Shown here: piece by piece, positions 35,418 to 46,124 of the stretch
Position numbering within the stretch: position 1 is the first letter of the stretch
Layout of the letters: every line of letters begins with the position of its first letter
DNA from: Caulobacter sp.
GTDB taxonomy: Bacteria; Pseudomonadota; Alphaproteobacteria; Caulobacterales; Caulobacteraceae
DNA length: 49,186 nt
Direction of reading: 5' to 3'
Assembly (NCBI GenBank): GCA_026225565.1
Contig: JAMFTA010000035.1
Span: forward strand, 1-49,186
The notes under the pieces: generated by a model
What the model was told of the DNA's origin: nothing
What the model saw: only the letters and a program-made list of their open reading frames with translations
The model's database searches: none
Translations under genes and position numbers: made by a program

Positions 35418-35747
35418 ATGGACGCCCCCGTCGCCAGATTCTGCATCGGCCAAGTGGTCAGACATCGCGCCTTCGCCTTTCGGGGCGTGATTTTCGACGT
35501 CGATCCGCAATTTTCCAACACCGAGGAATGGTGGCGCTCGATTCCCGACGAGATTCGGCCGCGCAAGGATCAGCCTTTCTACCACCTCTTGGCCGAGAAC
35601 GATCAGAACGCCTACGTGGCCTATGTCTCCGAGCAGAACCTTCTGCCCGATGAGAGCGGAGAGCCAGTGGGCCACCCCCAGACCGGGGTGATCTTCGAAG
35701 CCTTCGAGAACGGCGAATATCGGCTGCACCCCCACAACAGCCACTAG
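35418..35747 (+). CDS. hspQ: Heat shock protein HspQ
   Basis: This small protein of 109 residues belongs to the HspQ/YccV family, which binds hemimethylated DNA in vitro and acts as a Lon specificity factor in enterics. The sequence shows the family's core: FCIGQVVRHRAFAFRGVIFDVDP, WWRSIP and DQPFYHLLAENDQNAYVAYVSEQNL (in pieces). It is divergent from the Ppx gene across about 180 bp and converges on tamB with an 18-bp gap. No obvious RpoH-type promoter was identified by eye. Confidence 0.93.
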   Translation: MDAPVARFCIGQVVRHRAFAFRGVIFDVDPQFSNTEEWWRSIPDEIRPRKDQPFYHLLAENDQNAYVAYVSEQNLLPDESGEPVGHPQTGVIFEAFENGEYRLHPHNSH

Positions 35748-35765
35748 CGAGGCGGCTGCGGAACC

Positions 35766-38700
35766 CTAGAAGTCCTTGCGGAAACGCACCGAGACGCTGG
35801 CGTCTTCGTCGCCTGTGTAGCGGGTGTCCAGCGCCGCCCCATAGCGGGTGACAAGGGACAGGTTGTGCCGGATGCGCCACTCCAGCTGCGCCGCCGAACC
35901 CAGCCGCCCGCCGCCGGTCAGCTCCAGGTAAAGGTCCTTGGTCACATACTTGCCGCCGGAGATGGTGGTCCCGGTGATCTGGGTGCCGCCGAGGGTCAGC
36001 CGGTCCAGGCCGGCGAATTGGCGCAGGTTTCCGATCACGTCGAACCCTCCGCCGCCGGTGAGCGAGGCCAGGGCCGACGCCAGCTCAGCCCCCTGGGCCG
36101 GCGAGAGCTGGGAGGCGGAAACCCCGAACAGCACCCGCGACAGCACCTCGTCCTGGGGCAAGACCGGGGTCGAGGTCAGGGTGATCTCCGGCCGGGCCGC
36201 CGTGCCCAGGACCCGCACCACGGCGGTGAGGGTCGGATCCTCCCAGGTGGCCGACAGGTTGAGGCGGATCTGGCTGGCGCTCGACCCCAGATGCACCACG
36301 CCGGAACTATTCATGTCGAACCGCTTGCCGGCGAAATCGTAGGAACCGGTGACCACCCGCGCCTGCCCGGTCAGGCTCGGCGCGACGATGGAGCCGCCCA
36401 CGTGGGAGTCCAACGACAGCTCCACGTTCAGCCCCTTGCCCTTCACATAGACGCCCCGGTCGGCTTTGATGGTCACGTCCAGATTGATGGGCGGGCCCAG
36501 CGTGCGCGGGGGCGCCCGCTCCTGGCCGGCCCGGATCACCTGATTGACCTCGACCACGTCCATGGGCACGACGCCCGTGGGTATCGGGGTGGCGGCGACG
36601 ATGTCCGCCCGGTCGATGACCAGCTGGCCGGTCAGCTTGCCTTCGCCCTTGGCGGGGTGGGTGACGGTGACCGCGCCCGAGGCGGTGGCTCGGCCGATGT
36701 CGTTGTCGATCAGCTGAAACTTCTTCAAATCGAGGGTGAAGGTGGAGGCGCCGTTTTCCTCAAAGCTCACCCGCCCGTCGCCGGAAACCGTTCCGCCCCG
36801 GCCATCCGCGCCGGAAAAGCGCCGCACGGTCACCGCGTCGTCACCAAAGCTCGCCGCCACCTCCAGGTTCTGCAGGGAAAGGCCGGTGATCACGTCGCGG
36901 AACTTGCCGCCGGTCAATGCGCCCTCTCCGGTGGTGCGCAGGGCGTTCATGCTGCCCTGCACGGTTCCGCTGGTGGCGACGTGGCCCGAGAGCGTGCGTT
37001 CCCCGCCGGCGAACAGATCCCACAGAGGTCGCACCTCGCCGTCGGCGGAGAAGGTCCCGCGCACCGGCTTGGTGCGGTCGAGAGCGATGCGAAACGGGGC
37101 GGCGGAAGCTTCCGCCGGCAAGTCCACGGCGCCGCTGGACTTCAGCCCTTCCGGATTGGTGGCCACGGCGTCGATGTGCAGCCGGCTGTCATTGAGCGCC
37201 GCCTTCACCGTGGCGTTCAACCCTTCGTTAGCGGGGGCGTCGCGGCTGCGCGCGCCGGCCAGGGTTGCGTCGAGAGCGCCGTCCAGGTGCGGCCCCCGGC
37301 CCTGCAGGGTCAAGCCGCCGCTCACCGTGCCGATGAAATCCTCCGTCAGGGCGGCCAGGCTCAGCTGCGCCACCTCGGCCTTGGCGTTCAGACCCTCGCT
37401 ATTCTGCTGGGCGTCGATCACCGCCTGGCCGCCGGCGACGGCCAGCTTCACGTGCGCCCCGACCTGCGGCCCGCCAAAGCGGATCAGCGCCGGCTCCAAA
37501 AGCTTGAAGTCCGCCTTGCGCAGGCGCCCCGAGCCCTGAAGGGTGACCTGGCTTTGCGTCTTGGCGCGATCGAGCACCCCATCGCCCGTGAAAGCCCAGG
37601 CGACGGGATCGACACTGTCGGCTGAAAGCTGGAAGGGCAGATGTTTCAACGGCCCCTTCGCGCGCAGGCTGAGACTGCGCAAGGTCGTGGGCGCGCCCAT
37701 CCCCGAAACCTCGGTCCCGTCCAGAGCGATGGTCGCATCGCCCCCTTGAGCGCTGCCCACGATCTTCACCTTGCCGATGAGACGTCCCGCCGAGAGGAAG
37801 GCGCCAGGGCCGACGACCAGGTTCAGGTCGGCGCTCGACGGCTCGCCGCTGTGCAGGCCCAGCGCCCCGGCCAACTTCACCCCGCCCGCATCGGCGACGA
37901 TATCGGAAAGGTCGATCCCGTCCCCTTCGACGCGGAAAGCGGCCTTGGCGCTGGCGGGGCCGTATTTCGCCGTCGGGCCATTGACGGCCGCCGCGCCGGT
38001 CACCCCATCGGACCCCTGCAGAAAGGTCAGGGTCAGATGGGCGGGGGTCACGGACAAGGGACCGAGATCGAGCACCGCCAGGTCTGCGCCCAGGTCGGCG
38101 CGCAGGGCGGACAGGGGGCCGGAAAGCTTGCCTTCGCCCTTGGCTGCGCCGGCGATCTCCACCGGCCCGGTCACGATCGGCCCCTTGGCGCTCCAGGTGA
38201 AATCCACACCCAGGACGTCGGCGGCGCTGAGGCCGCCCTGTCCCTGGGCCTGCATGGCCGCCCCGGTGAGCCTGGCGTCGGCGATGGAATAGGCGCCCTC
38301 CCCATAGGCGCCCTTGACCGTCAGATGAGGCGTGGTCCCGAGGAAATGATCCAGGTCCGAGAAGCCTGAGACGACGTTGGCGCCCACCGAATCGAAGGCG
38401 AAATCCCAGGCCTTGGCCCCGCGTCCCTCGCTCGCCTGCCACGTGGCGTTGATAGAGCCGCGGGCGACAGGGCGCAGCATGGCGAGGCTGACGATCTGGG
38501 CCGAGCCCTTGAACGACAGACCGCCTAAGAGCCCCTGCCCGCCCTCGGCGGCGACCTTCACCCCCGCCCCGGCGACGTTCAGGCTGTGAAACAACAGCCG
38601 GCCTTCCTTGAGCCAGGAGAGGTCCAGCTGCACCCGGGGCGAGGCGCCGAGGAGCTTGGCGGCCGTCCCCTTGCCGCCGCCGCCCGTGCCAGCCAAATCC

Positions 38701-39965
38701 GTCTGGATCCGCCATTCGTGGTCTTTAAGGACGACACTGAGCGGGCCGGTCATCCGCGCCAGGGTGTAGCCGTACTGGTCCAGCCGCTCTCCCTGGAAGG
38801 CCCCCTTATAGGTAAAGCCAACAAAGCCGCCGATGAACAGGCCGGAGGTTCGCGCAGGGCCCACCTTGGGCGGATGCACCCAGGTGGAGAAGTCGGCCAC
38901 CGCCACGGCCACCTTCAGCCCCAGCGTGCGCTTCTTCGCCCAGTCGATCGGGCCGGCGATCTGCATCGACCCGTCCCGGGCGTTAAGGCTCCCGTTGACG
39001 TCATAGAGGTTGGCGCCGCTTTGCCGAGCCGTGAGCTTGATCTTAGCCTCGGGGCCCAGACGTTCGGCGAAAAAATGGGTCAGGCGAGAGGCGGTGAGGG
39101 AGACGCGTCCATCGATCGTGGCCCCCGCCCTGCCCCAGAGCGCCGTCCCTTCCAAGGGCACGCCGCCGCCGGAGACCGCCTTCAGGCGGGCGGCGCCCAG
39201 GGCCGCCGTGCCGTCGCCTTCGACGTGGATGTTCAGGTTCTGATCGGTCCGCAGGCCAAGGGCGCCCGCCAAGGCCCCGCCCCGCGCCTCCGCCGCGTCG
39301 ATGCGCAACAAAAAGCGGTCCCGCCGGCCGATCTGCAAGGCCGCCGTCGCGCCATCGCCGGGATGCAGCAGGCTCTTGGCCGAGAGGGCGGCGCGGGCCG
39401 CGCCGCTGCGTCGCAGATCCCCGTGGGCCGTCACATCCCAGAGCCCGCGCTCGCCGCTGAAGCCTGGATCGGTCTGCAGCCGCAGCTTCAGATCGTCGAA
39501 CACCAGGGACACCGGGAGCTTGGACGGCGGTTGCGCCGGCTCTTTGATCATCACCGGCTGGCGGATCACCTCGACCAGGGCGGCGTGCAGGTGGCTGGCG
39601 TGCAGCCGGCGGGCCAGAAGTTCGGCCGGGCTCCACACCAGGGTGATGTCATGAACCTCGATCCACGCCCCCTTGGCGTCGACGATGGAAAGCTCATGGA
39701 AGCCAAAGCCGTCGAACAGGTCCCCGCCCATGCCCGAGACGTGCAGCCGCCCCACGGCCCCCAGATTCAGCCCGTCCAAGAGCTTCACCACCATGGCCCG
39801 TCCGGCGTTGGTGCGCACCCCGTAGCGGACGCCGAAGCCCAGGCCGATGAACAGGGCCAGCAGCACGGCCAAGCCCACCAACAGCCAGCGTTCAAGCGTC
39901 ATCAGCGGCTTGCGGGCCGCCTCGGCCGCGGCCGTCTCTTCCGCCGGGGTGTGGGACTCGCTCAA
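35766..39965 (-). CDS. tamB: TamB, inner-membrane-anchored translocation and assembly module
   Basis: This very large periplasm-spanning protein of 1399 residues is anchored by one N-terminal helix (about 24-45, WLLVGLAVLLALFIGLGFG). A long repetitive beta-taco region follows, and then the C-terminal DUF490/TamB domain (from about 1000; ends VSVRFRKDF). The family works with TamA in outer-membrane protein assembly and in moving phospholipids to the outer membrane. It overlaps tamA by 4 bp with a TTG start at 39965 (TTGA); no ATG fits before the helix. It is close to family length (1259 in E. coli, longer in alphaproteobacteria). Confidence 0.95.
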   Translation of the reverse strand: MSESHTPAEETAAAEAARKPLMTLERWLLVGLAVLLALFIGLGFGVRYGVRTNAGRAMVVKLLDGLNLGAVGRLHVSGMGGDLFDGFGFHELSIVDAKGAWIEVHDITLVWSPAELLARRLHASHLHAALVEVIRQPVMIKEPAQPPSKLPVSLVFDDLKLRLQTDPGFSGERGLWDVTAHGDLRRSGAARAALSAKSLLHPGDGATAALQIGRRDRFLLRIDAAEARGGALAGALGLRTDQNLNIHVEGDGTAALGAARLKAVSGGGVPLEGTALWGRAGATIDGRVSLTASRLTHFFAERLGPEAKIKLTARQSGANLYDVNGSLNARDGSMQIAGPIDWAKKRTLGLKVAVAVADFSTWVHPPKVGPARTSGLFIGGFVGFTYKGAFQGERLDQYGYTLARMTGPLSVVLKDHEWRIQTDLAGTGGGGKGTAAKLLGASPRVQLDLSWLKEGRLLFHSLNVAGAGVKVAAEGGQGLLGGLSFKGSAQIVSLAMLRPVARGSINATWQASEGRGAKAWDFAFDSVGANVVSGFSDLDHFLGTTPHLTVKGAYGEGAYSIADARLTGAAMQAQGQGGLSAADVLGVDFTWSAKGPIVTGPVEIAGAAKGEGKLSGPLSALRADLGADLAVLDLGPLSVTPAHLTLTFLQGSDGVTGAAAVNGPTAKYGPASAKAAFRVEGDGIDLSDIVADAGGVKLAGALGLHSGEPSSADLNLVVGPGAFLSAGRLIGKVKIVGSAQGGDATIALDGTEVSGMGAPTTLRSLSLRAKGPLKHLPFQLSADSVDPVAWAFTGDGVLDRAKTQSQVTLQGSGRLRKADFKLLEPALIRFGGPQVGAHVKLAVAGGQAVIDAQQNSEGLNAKAEVAQLSLAALTEDFIGTVSGGLTLQGRGPHLDGALDATLAGARSRDAPANEGLNATVKAALNDSRLHIDAVATNPEGLKSSGAVDLPAEASAAPFRIALDRTKPVRGTFSADGEVRPLWDLFAGGERTLSGHVATSGTVQGSMNALRTTGEGALTGGKFRDVITGLSLQNLEVAASFGDDAVTVRRFSGADGRGGTVSGDGRVSFEENGASTFTLDLKKFQLIDNDIGRATASGAVTVTHPAKGEGKLTGQLVIDRADIVAATPIPTGVVPMDVVEVNQVIRAGQERAPPRTLGPPINLDVTIKADRGVYVKGKGLNVELSLDSHVGGSIVAPSLTGQARVVTGSYDFAGKRFDMNSSGVVHLGSSASQIRLNLSATWEDPTLTAVVRVLGTAARPEITLTSTPVLPQDEVLSRVLFGVSASQLSPAQGAELASALASLTGGGGFDVIGNLRQFAGLDRLTLGGTQITGTTISGGKYVTKDLYLELTGGGRLGSAAQLEWRIRHNLSLVTRYGAALDTRYTGDEDASVSVRFRKDF

Positions 39966-41728
39966 AAGCTCTGCCCGATCGACAGATAGATCTGGAAGGC
40001 CTGCTGGCTGGCGCCATTGGCCTGCTGCAGGGGGAAGGCCAGATCGGCGCGGATCGGCGCGAAGCCGAGGTCGTAGCGGAGGCCGACGCCGACGGCGGTC
40101 AGGGTATGGCGAAAGTCAGGCTGCACCTGTTCGCTCACCGTGCCGCTGTCGACGAAAAGAACCCCGCCTATGGTCTTGGTGAAGCGGTGGCGAAGCTCCA
40201 CCGAGGCTTCGGCCAAAGAAAGCCCGCCCACGGGCACGTTGTCGGCATAGTGGGGGCCGACGCTCTGATACTCATAGCCGCGCACCGAACCGCCGCCGCC
40301 AGCGTAGAACCGGTCAGAGGCCGGCACCCCCGGCAGCGAACCGCCGATGATGGTTCCCAGATGCAGCCGGGTAGCCAGGACATTGGCGCCAAGCTTATCG
40401 AAGGGGAAATAGTTGGAGAGCTGGGCCTGAGCCTTCAGATAGGCGAGGTTCTCGTCTTCGGCGATCAGCGTGGGCTCGACCCGTGCGCTCAGCTTGAAAC
40501 CGCTGTGGGGATCGAGGGCGTTGTCGGACCTGTCCAGGGCGAAGGCGCCCAGAACGCGGAATGAGACGATATTGATTGTGCTGTGGGTCTCGAAATCCTC
40601 CACCTCGCTGGCGGTGATCGAGGCGCCCCGGGTGAGATAGGTGGTCTTGCCATAGCGCTGGGTCAGGTCGGCCACCAGCTGCGGCCCGGTTTCCTTATAG
40701 GCGTTGGTGGAGGTCTGAAAGAAGTCGGCGTTGGTGGTCAGGGTCTGTCCGGGCTTCAGGAAGTGGGGCAGCGCCCATTCCACCCCCGCCTTGCTGTCTA
40801 TGGAGGCGTAGCGGAGCTCATAGGTCAGTGTGTCGCCGACCCCGAAGCGGTTGTAGCGCGACAGCTTGATGTCCACATCGCCGCCTTCTGTGCTGGAATA
40901 GCCGGCGCCCAGCTCCAGGGTGTTGCGCGACCGGTCCGCGAGGCTGACCACCACGGGGCGCAGGCCGTCGGGGTCGGACGTCGGCGCCAGGGCGACGGTG
41001 ACCGAATCATAGACCTGGGTGTCGAGCAGGCGCCGCTCCAGCTCCGCCACGTCATTGGGTTTATAGACCTGGTCGACCTTCCAGGGGACCAGCCGCCTCA
41101 GCCAGGCGGCTCTGGTGCGGCCCTTGGATTCGATCTTCAGCCGGCCCAGGCGCACCAGGGCGCCGGCGGCGATCTTGAAGGTGGGGCGCATGGTGTGGTC
41201 GGCGTGATCCACCACTACGTCGCGGTCTTGAACCTTGGCGTCGGCGTAACCGAGCTGCTGGACGGCCGCCAGCACCCGCCCCTCGGCGGCGATCACGTCA
41301 GCGGCCCGGCCTGGGGCGCCGGGCGTCAGCTCGATGGCCTTGACGGCGGCGGCGACCGCCTGGGGATCGGGCGGCGCATCCACCCATTGCACCGCCGCCG
41401 AGGCCAAGAGGAAGCGCGGCCCGGGATCGATCTTCAAGAGCGGCGTCGGGCGCTCCCCATCGCCGATATCGGGGGTGACCTGATAGTCGTAATAGCCCTC
41501 CGACCGCAAAAGCGCGGTGGCGCTGGCGGCGGCCGTGCGGGCCCGGCGGCGGGCGTCCATCCGGCTTAAGGGGGCGGTCTTTTCCTCCGAGAGCGCCTGT
41601 TCGATCTCGGCCCTGAGGGATCGGTCGGCCACGCCCTGGACCGCCGCCTGGCGTTCAGCCGCCCGCGTTTGCCCCTCGGCGAGCAGCGAGGCCGCCAGGA
41701 CCAGCGAGAAGCCTAGTCGTTTCAACAA
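39962..41728 (-). CDS. tamA: TamA, BamA-family outer-membrane assembly protein
   Basis: This Omp85 outer-membrane protein has a signal peptide (about 1-23), POTRA domains to about residue 280 and a 16-stranded beta barrel after that. The barrel carries the diagnostic lid-lock segment FYAGGGGSVRGYEYQSVGP and ends in a Phe (SIGQSF). It partners with TamB, encoded immediately downstream with a 4-bp overlap. The start is TTG at 41728, needed to include the signal peptide; TTG at 41725 is equally possible. The length of 588 is close to the E. coli protein (577). Confidence 0.94.
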   Translation of the reverse strand: MLKRLGFSLVLAASLLAEGQTRAAERQAAVQGVADRSLRAEIEQALSEEKTAPLSRMDARRRARTAAASATALLRSEGYYDYQVTPDIGDGERPTPLLKIDPGPRFLLASAAVQWVDAPPDPQAVAAAVKAIELTPGAPGRAADVIAAEGRVLAAVQQLGYADAKVQDRDVVVDHADHTMRPTFKIAAGALVRLGRLKIESKGRTRAAWLRRLVPWKVDQVYKPNDVAELERRLLDTQVYDSVTVALAPTSDPDGLRPVVVSLADRSRNTLELGAGYSSTEGGDVDIKLSRYNRFGVGDTLTYELRYASIDSKAGVEWALPHFLKPGQTLTTNADFFQTSTNAYKETGPQLVADLTQRYGKTTYLTRGASITASEVEDFETHSTINIVSFRVLGAFALDRSDNALDPHSGFKLSARVEPTLIAEDENLAYLKAQAQLSNYFPFDKLGANVLATRLHLGTIIGGSLPGVPASDRFYAGGGGSVRGYEYQSVGPHYADNVPVGGLSLAEASVELRHRFTKTIGGVLFVDSGTVSEQVQPDFRHTLTAVGVGLRYDLGFAPIRADLAFPLQQANGASQQAFQIYLSIGQSF

Positions 41729-41823
41729 ACCGCCCTGAACCTAGCGCCGCCCAGCGGCGATCACCCTTGGAATCCTCTAGCCATAGGGGAGCGGCATGTC
41801 ACGTTTTAGGCGAAAGGCGTCGC

Positions 41824-42931
<1,108 letters not shown>

Positions 42932-42942
<11 letters not shown>

Positions 42943-43801
42943 TGGCGGCGACCTCCGGCTGGAAGGCTTCCAGGGCCGCCTTCAGGATCAAGGTGACGAT
43001 GGCCAAGAGGCACAGGAGCGCCGCCACCGCGAAGGCCCCGACGAAGTCGTACTCGTTATAGAGGATTTCCACGTGCAGCGGCATGGTGTCGGTGAGGCCG
43101 CGGATGTGGCCGGAGACCACCGAAACGGCCCCAAACTCCCCCATCGCCCGGGCGTTGCAGAGAAGGACCCCATAGAGGAGGCCCCAGCGGATATTGGGCG
43201 CCGTGACCCGCCAGAATGTCTTCAACGCCGAAGCGCCCAGGGATGCCGCCGCCTCTTCCTCGTCCACGCCCTGGGCCTGCATCAAGGGGATCAGCTGGCG
43301 GGCGACGAAGGGGAAGGTGACGAAGATGGTGGCGAGCACGATGCCGGGGACCGCGAAGATGATCTTGATGTCGTGGTCGATCAGCCAGGAGCCGGCCCAA
43401 CCCTGAAGGCCGAACACCAGGATGTAGGCCAGCCCCGCCACCACCGGCGAGATGGAGAAGGGCACGTCGATCAGGGAGACAAGCAGGCTCTTGCCAACGA
43501 ATCGGTGCTTGGCGATGGCCCAGGCGGCGATCACCCCGAAGGCGGCGTTGAACGGCACGGCGATCGCGGCGGTGATCAGGGTCAGGCCGATGGCGGAGAG
43601 GGAGTCCGGCTGGCCGATCGCCTCGACGAAGGGCGAAAGGCCCTTGGACAAGGCCTGGGCGAAGACGGCGATCAGGGGCAGCACCAGCATCAGGGTGACG
43701 AAGGCGATCACCACGCCGATCACGACCACGCGCACCCAAAGGGGTTCGCGACCGATGTTCGGATGGCCGATCTTCGCAGCGCTTGGGGCGGTCAAGCTCA
43801 T
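42932..43801 (-). CDS. cysW: Sulfate ABC transporter permease CysW
   Basis: This is one of two inner-membrane permease subunits of the sulfate importer (289 residues, about six helices). It has the EAA loop [32 protein letters not shown] (around 170-200, outlined) and the CysW-type segment [21 protein letters not shown]. It overlaps cysT by 4 bp (ATGA) and cysA by 11 bp, so the three are co-translated. Confidence 0.95.
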
Positions 43802-44679
43802 GTCTTGCGCCTCGCCCAGGCCTGCAGGCCGTTGATCAACAGCAGCATCAGGAAGGCGACCCCCAGCATCACCACGGCGATGGCCGAGGCGGCGGCAGAG
43901 TCGAACTGCTCCAGCTCCTGGGCGATAAGAAGCGGCGCAATCTCGGATTTGAACGGCATGTTGCCGGCGATGAAGATCACCGAACCGTATTCCCCCACCG
44001 CCCGGGCGAAGGCCAAGGCAAAGCCGGTCAGCCAGGCGGGCAGGATGGCGGGGACGATCACCCGGCGGATGGTGTCGAAGCGCCCGGCGCCCAGGGTCGC
44101 CGCCGCCTCCTCCACATCGATGGGGAGGTCGCGCAGCACGGGCTCAAGCGTCCGCACCACGAACGGCAGGCCGATGAAGATCAGGGCGATCAAGACGCCG
44201 GTGGGATTATAGGCCACCTTGATTCCGAACGGGGCCAAGAAGCCGCCGACCCAGCCGGTCGGCGCGTAGAGAATCGCCAGCGACACCCCGGCCACCGCCG
44301 TCGGCAGGGCGAAGGGCAGATCGACGATGGCGTTGACCAGCGCCTTGCCCGGAAAGCTGTAGCGCACCAGGGCCCAGGCGGTCAGTGCCCCAAACACTCC
44401 ATTGACCATGGCGGCCAGGAAGGATGCGCCGAAGCTGAGGTAGTAGGCGTGCAGGGCGCGCCGGGAAAAGGCGGCGGCGGCGAAGGCCTCAGGCGTCATG
44501 CCCGCTGCGCGGATCACCACCGCAGACACCGGGATCAGCACCACCAGCGACAGGATGAGGATGGTGGTCCCCAGCGTCAGGGCGAAGCCCGGCACCGCCG
44601 AGCGCCGCCGGAACAACGGGCGGCGGGCGGCTGAAGGGTGACGGGGTGGCGAGCCGGCGTGCGGCGCAAGCGCGACCAT
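43798..44679 (-). CDS. cysT: Sulfate ABC transporter permease CysT (CysU)
   Basis: This is the other permease subunit (293 residues, about six helices after a basic N-terminus). It shows the EAA loop VEEAAATLGAGRFDTIRRVIVPAILP and the CysT signature ARAVGEYGSVIFIAGNMP. It is first in cysT-cysW-cysA, with GGAAG upstream of the ATG at 44679. A periplasmic sulfate-binding protein gene (sbp or cysP) normally precedes it; here a divergent ridA gene does, so the binding protein must be encoded elsewhere. Confidence 0.95.
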   Translation of the reverse strand: MVALAPHAGSPPRHPSAARRPLFRRRSAVPGFALTLGTTILILSLVVLIPVSAVVIRAAGMTPEAFAAAAFSRRALHAYYLSFGASFLAAMVNGVFGALTAWALVRYSFPGKALVNAIVDLPFALPTAVAGVSLAILYAPTGWVGGFLAPFGIKVAYNPTGVLIALIFIGLPFVVRTLEPVLRDLPIDVEEAAATLGAGRFDTIRRVIVPAILPAWLTGFALAFARAVGEYGSVIFIAGNMPFKSEIAPLLIAQELEQFDSAAASAIAVVMLGVAFLMLLLINGLQAWARRKT

Positions 44680-44896
44680 AAGGCTTCCTCTTCGACACCG
44701 GCCCAGCGCCGCAACGGTGAGACACCCTATCAGCGCCGTCCAGGCAAATGAGTTTTTCTAGTCGAGGTTCCGCTATTTCTGCCGCCGACCGGGGCGCCAT
44801 GGCCGGATCGAACGTTGGATGGGCGGCGACGCGGTTGAGACGACCGCCTCCGGTCTTTAAGAAGAAGCCTTGTTCCTGCCGAAAGAGACCGCCCGC
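44680..44896. promoter_or_regulatory. Divergent cysT / ridA promoter region
   Basis: This region of about 217 bp holds the outward promoters of the sulfate operon and ridA. A locally AT-rich patch (near 44745-44780) is the likely core promoter. I saw no clear S-adenosylmethionine riboswitch or obvious operator. Confidence 0.35.
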
Positions 44897-45355
44897 ATGT
44901 CGACCATCCAAGACCGGCTCACCGCCCTGGGCGTCACCCTGCCCGTCGCCAACCCGCCGGTGGCCAACTATGTGCCCTTCGTCCGCACCGGGCCCCTGCT
45001 GCATATCTCCGGCCAGGTCTCCCTGGACGCGTCGGGCGGGATCAAGGGCGTGGTCGGCGAGGATGTCGATCTGGAAACGGCGAAGGCGGCGGCGCGCCTC
45101 TGCGGCCTGAGCCTCCTGGCCCAGATGAAGGCGGCGCTGGGGGACCTGGACGGGGTGCTGCGCATCGTCAAGCTCGGCGGCTTCGTCCAGGCCGGTCCCG
45201 GCTTTTTCGAAATCCCGCAGGTGGTCAACGGCTGTTCAGACCTGATGGTCGAGGTGTTCGGCGATAGGGGCAAGCACGCCCGCTCGGCCGTGGGCGTCTA
45301 TCGCCTGCCGATGAACTTCGCCGTCGAAGTCGACGCCATCGTCGAGATCGTGTGA
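44897..45355 (+). CDS. RidA family protein (YjgF/YER057c/UK114, long subclass)
   Basis: This small trimeric protein of 152 residues belongs to the RidA superfamily. Canonical RidA hydrolyses reactive enamine/imine intermediates from PLP enzymes such as serine dehydratases. The segments LHISGQVSLDASGG, VVNGCSDLMVEVFGDRGKHARSAVGV and LPMNFAVEVDAIVE are typical of the longer subgroup. The arginine in HARSAVGV matches the active-site arginine of active members. The ATG at 44897 follows GAAAGAGA; an upstream TTG at 44870 is less likely. It heads a set with the GDPD and acyltransferase-like genes. Confidence 0.9.
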   Translation: MSTIQDRLTALGVTLPVANPPVANYVPFVRTGPLLHISGQVSLDASGGIKGVVGEDVDLETAKAAARLCGLSLLAQMKAALGDLDGVLRIVKLGGFVQAGPGFFEIPQVVNGCSDLMVEVFGDRGKHARSAVGVYRLPMNFAVEVDAIVEIV

Positions 45356-45359
45356 GCCG

Positions 45360-46124
45360 GTGAGCCGGATCGGCCTTTCCGCCGCCGGATCAGCGGCGTG
45401 GGACAGCCTGTTCTCGCCGCCCATCGCCCATCGGGGCCTGTGGTCGCCCACAGGGCCGCCGGAGAATTCCCTGGCGGCGTTCCAAGCGGCCTGCGCCGGC
45501 GATTATGGGATTGAGCTCGATGTGCAGCTGTCCCGCGACGGCCAGGTGATGGTGTTCCACGACGCCCACCTGGCGCGCATGACCGGCGCCGCCGCCTGGC
45601 TGAGGGAAAAGACCGCCGCAGAGCTCGGCGCCCTGCGCCTGAAGGGAACCGGCCAGGCCGTGCCGACCCTATCCCAAGTGCTGGATCTCGTGGCCGGGCG
45701 GGCGCTGATCCTGGTCGAGATCAAGAACAAGCCCGGCGAAGAAGGTCCTTTGGATCAAGCGGTTGCGGCGGTGATCCAAGGCTACGCCGGCCCTTTGGCG
45801 GTCATCGGCTTCAACCCTCTCTCCCACGCCTGGTGGGCGCAGCATCATCCGGGCGTGCTGCGGGGCCTGAACAGCCACCGCTGTGACGATTTGGCCGACG
45901 TCATGGCGCCCGAGGCTCTGCGGGCCTTGCGCAACCTCGATCAGGTGGAGATCGCCAAGCCGCACTTCCTGGCCCTGGGGCTGGATATGCTGCCCAGCGC
46001 CGCGGCCAACCGGATGCGGCTGCAGGGCTATCCGATCATCGCCTGGACCGTGCGCGATCTGGAGCGCGGCCAGGCGCTGGAGGGGCTTTGCGACAATGTG
46101 ATCTTCGAAGGGTTCGCGGCATGA
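45360..46124 (+). CDS. Glycerophosphodiester phosphodiesterase
   Basis: This enzyme hydrolyses glycerophosphodiesters such as glycerophosphocholine to glycerol-3-phosphate and an alcohol. The 254 residues have the full catalytic set in IAHRGLW (H24, R25), PEN (E35), IELDVQ (E52, D54) and VFHDAH (H67). No signal peptide is seen, so it is likely cytoplasmic. The start is GTG at 45360, 4 bp after the ridA stop, and its stop overlaps the next start (ATGA). It could feed choline into the bet pathway, but it is 19 kb away on another operon, so that link is speculative. Confidence 0.93.
   Translation: MSRIGLSAAGSAAWDSLFSPPIAHRGLWSPTGPPENSLAAFQAACAGDYGIELDVQLSRDGQVMVFHDAHLARMTGAAAWLREKTAAELGALRLKGTGQAVPTLSQVLDLVAGRALILVEIKNKPGEEGPLDQAVAAVIQGYAGPLAVIGFNPLSHAWWAQHHPGVLRGLNSHRCDDLADVMAPEALRALRNLDQVEIAKPHFLALGLDMLPSAAANRMRLQGYPIIAWTVRDLERGQALEGLCDNVIFEGFAA

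Noticed and set aside
38586-39989. Antisense open frame (467 codons) opposite tamB
   Set aside because: Same kind of GC-driven shadow frame; TamB is unambiguous on the other strand.
44680-44896. Possible S-adenosylmethionine riboswitch before the sulfate operon
   Set aside because: No recognisable conserved core or pseudoknot pattern could be found by eye.
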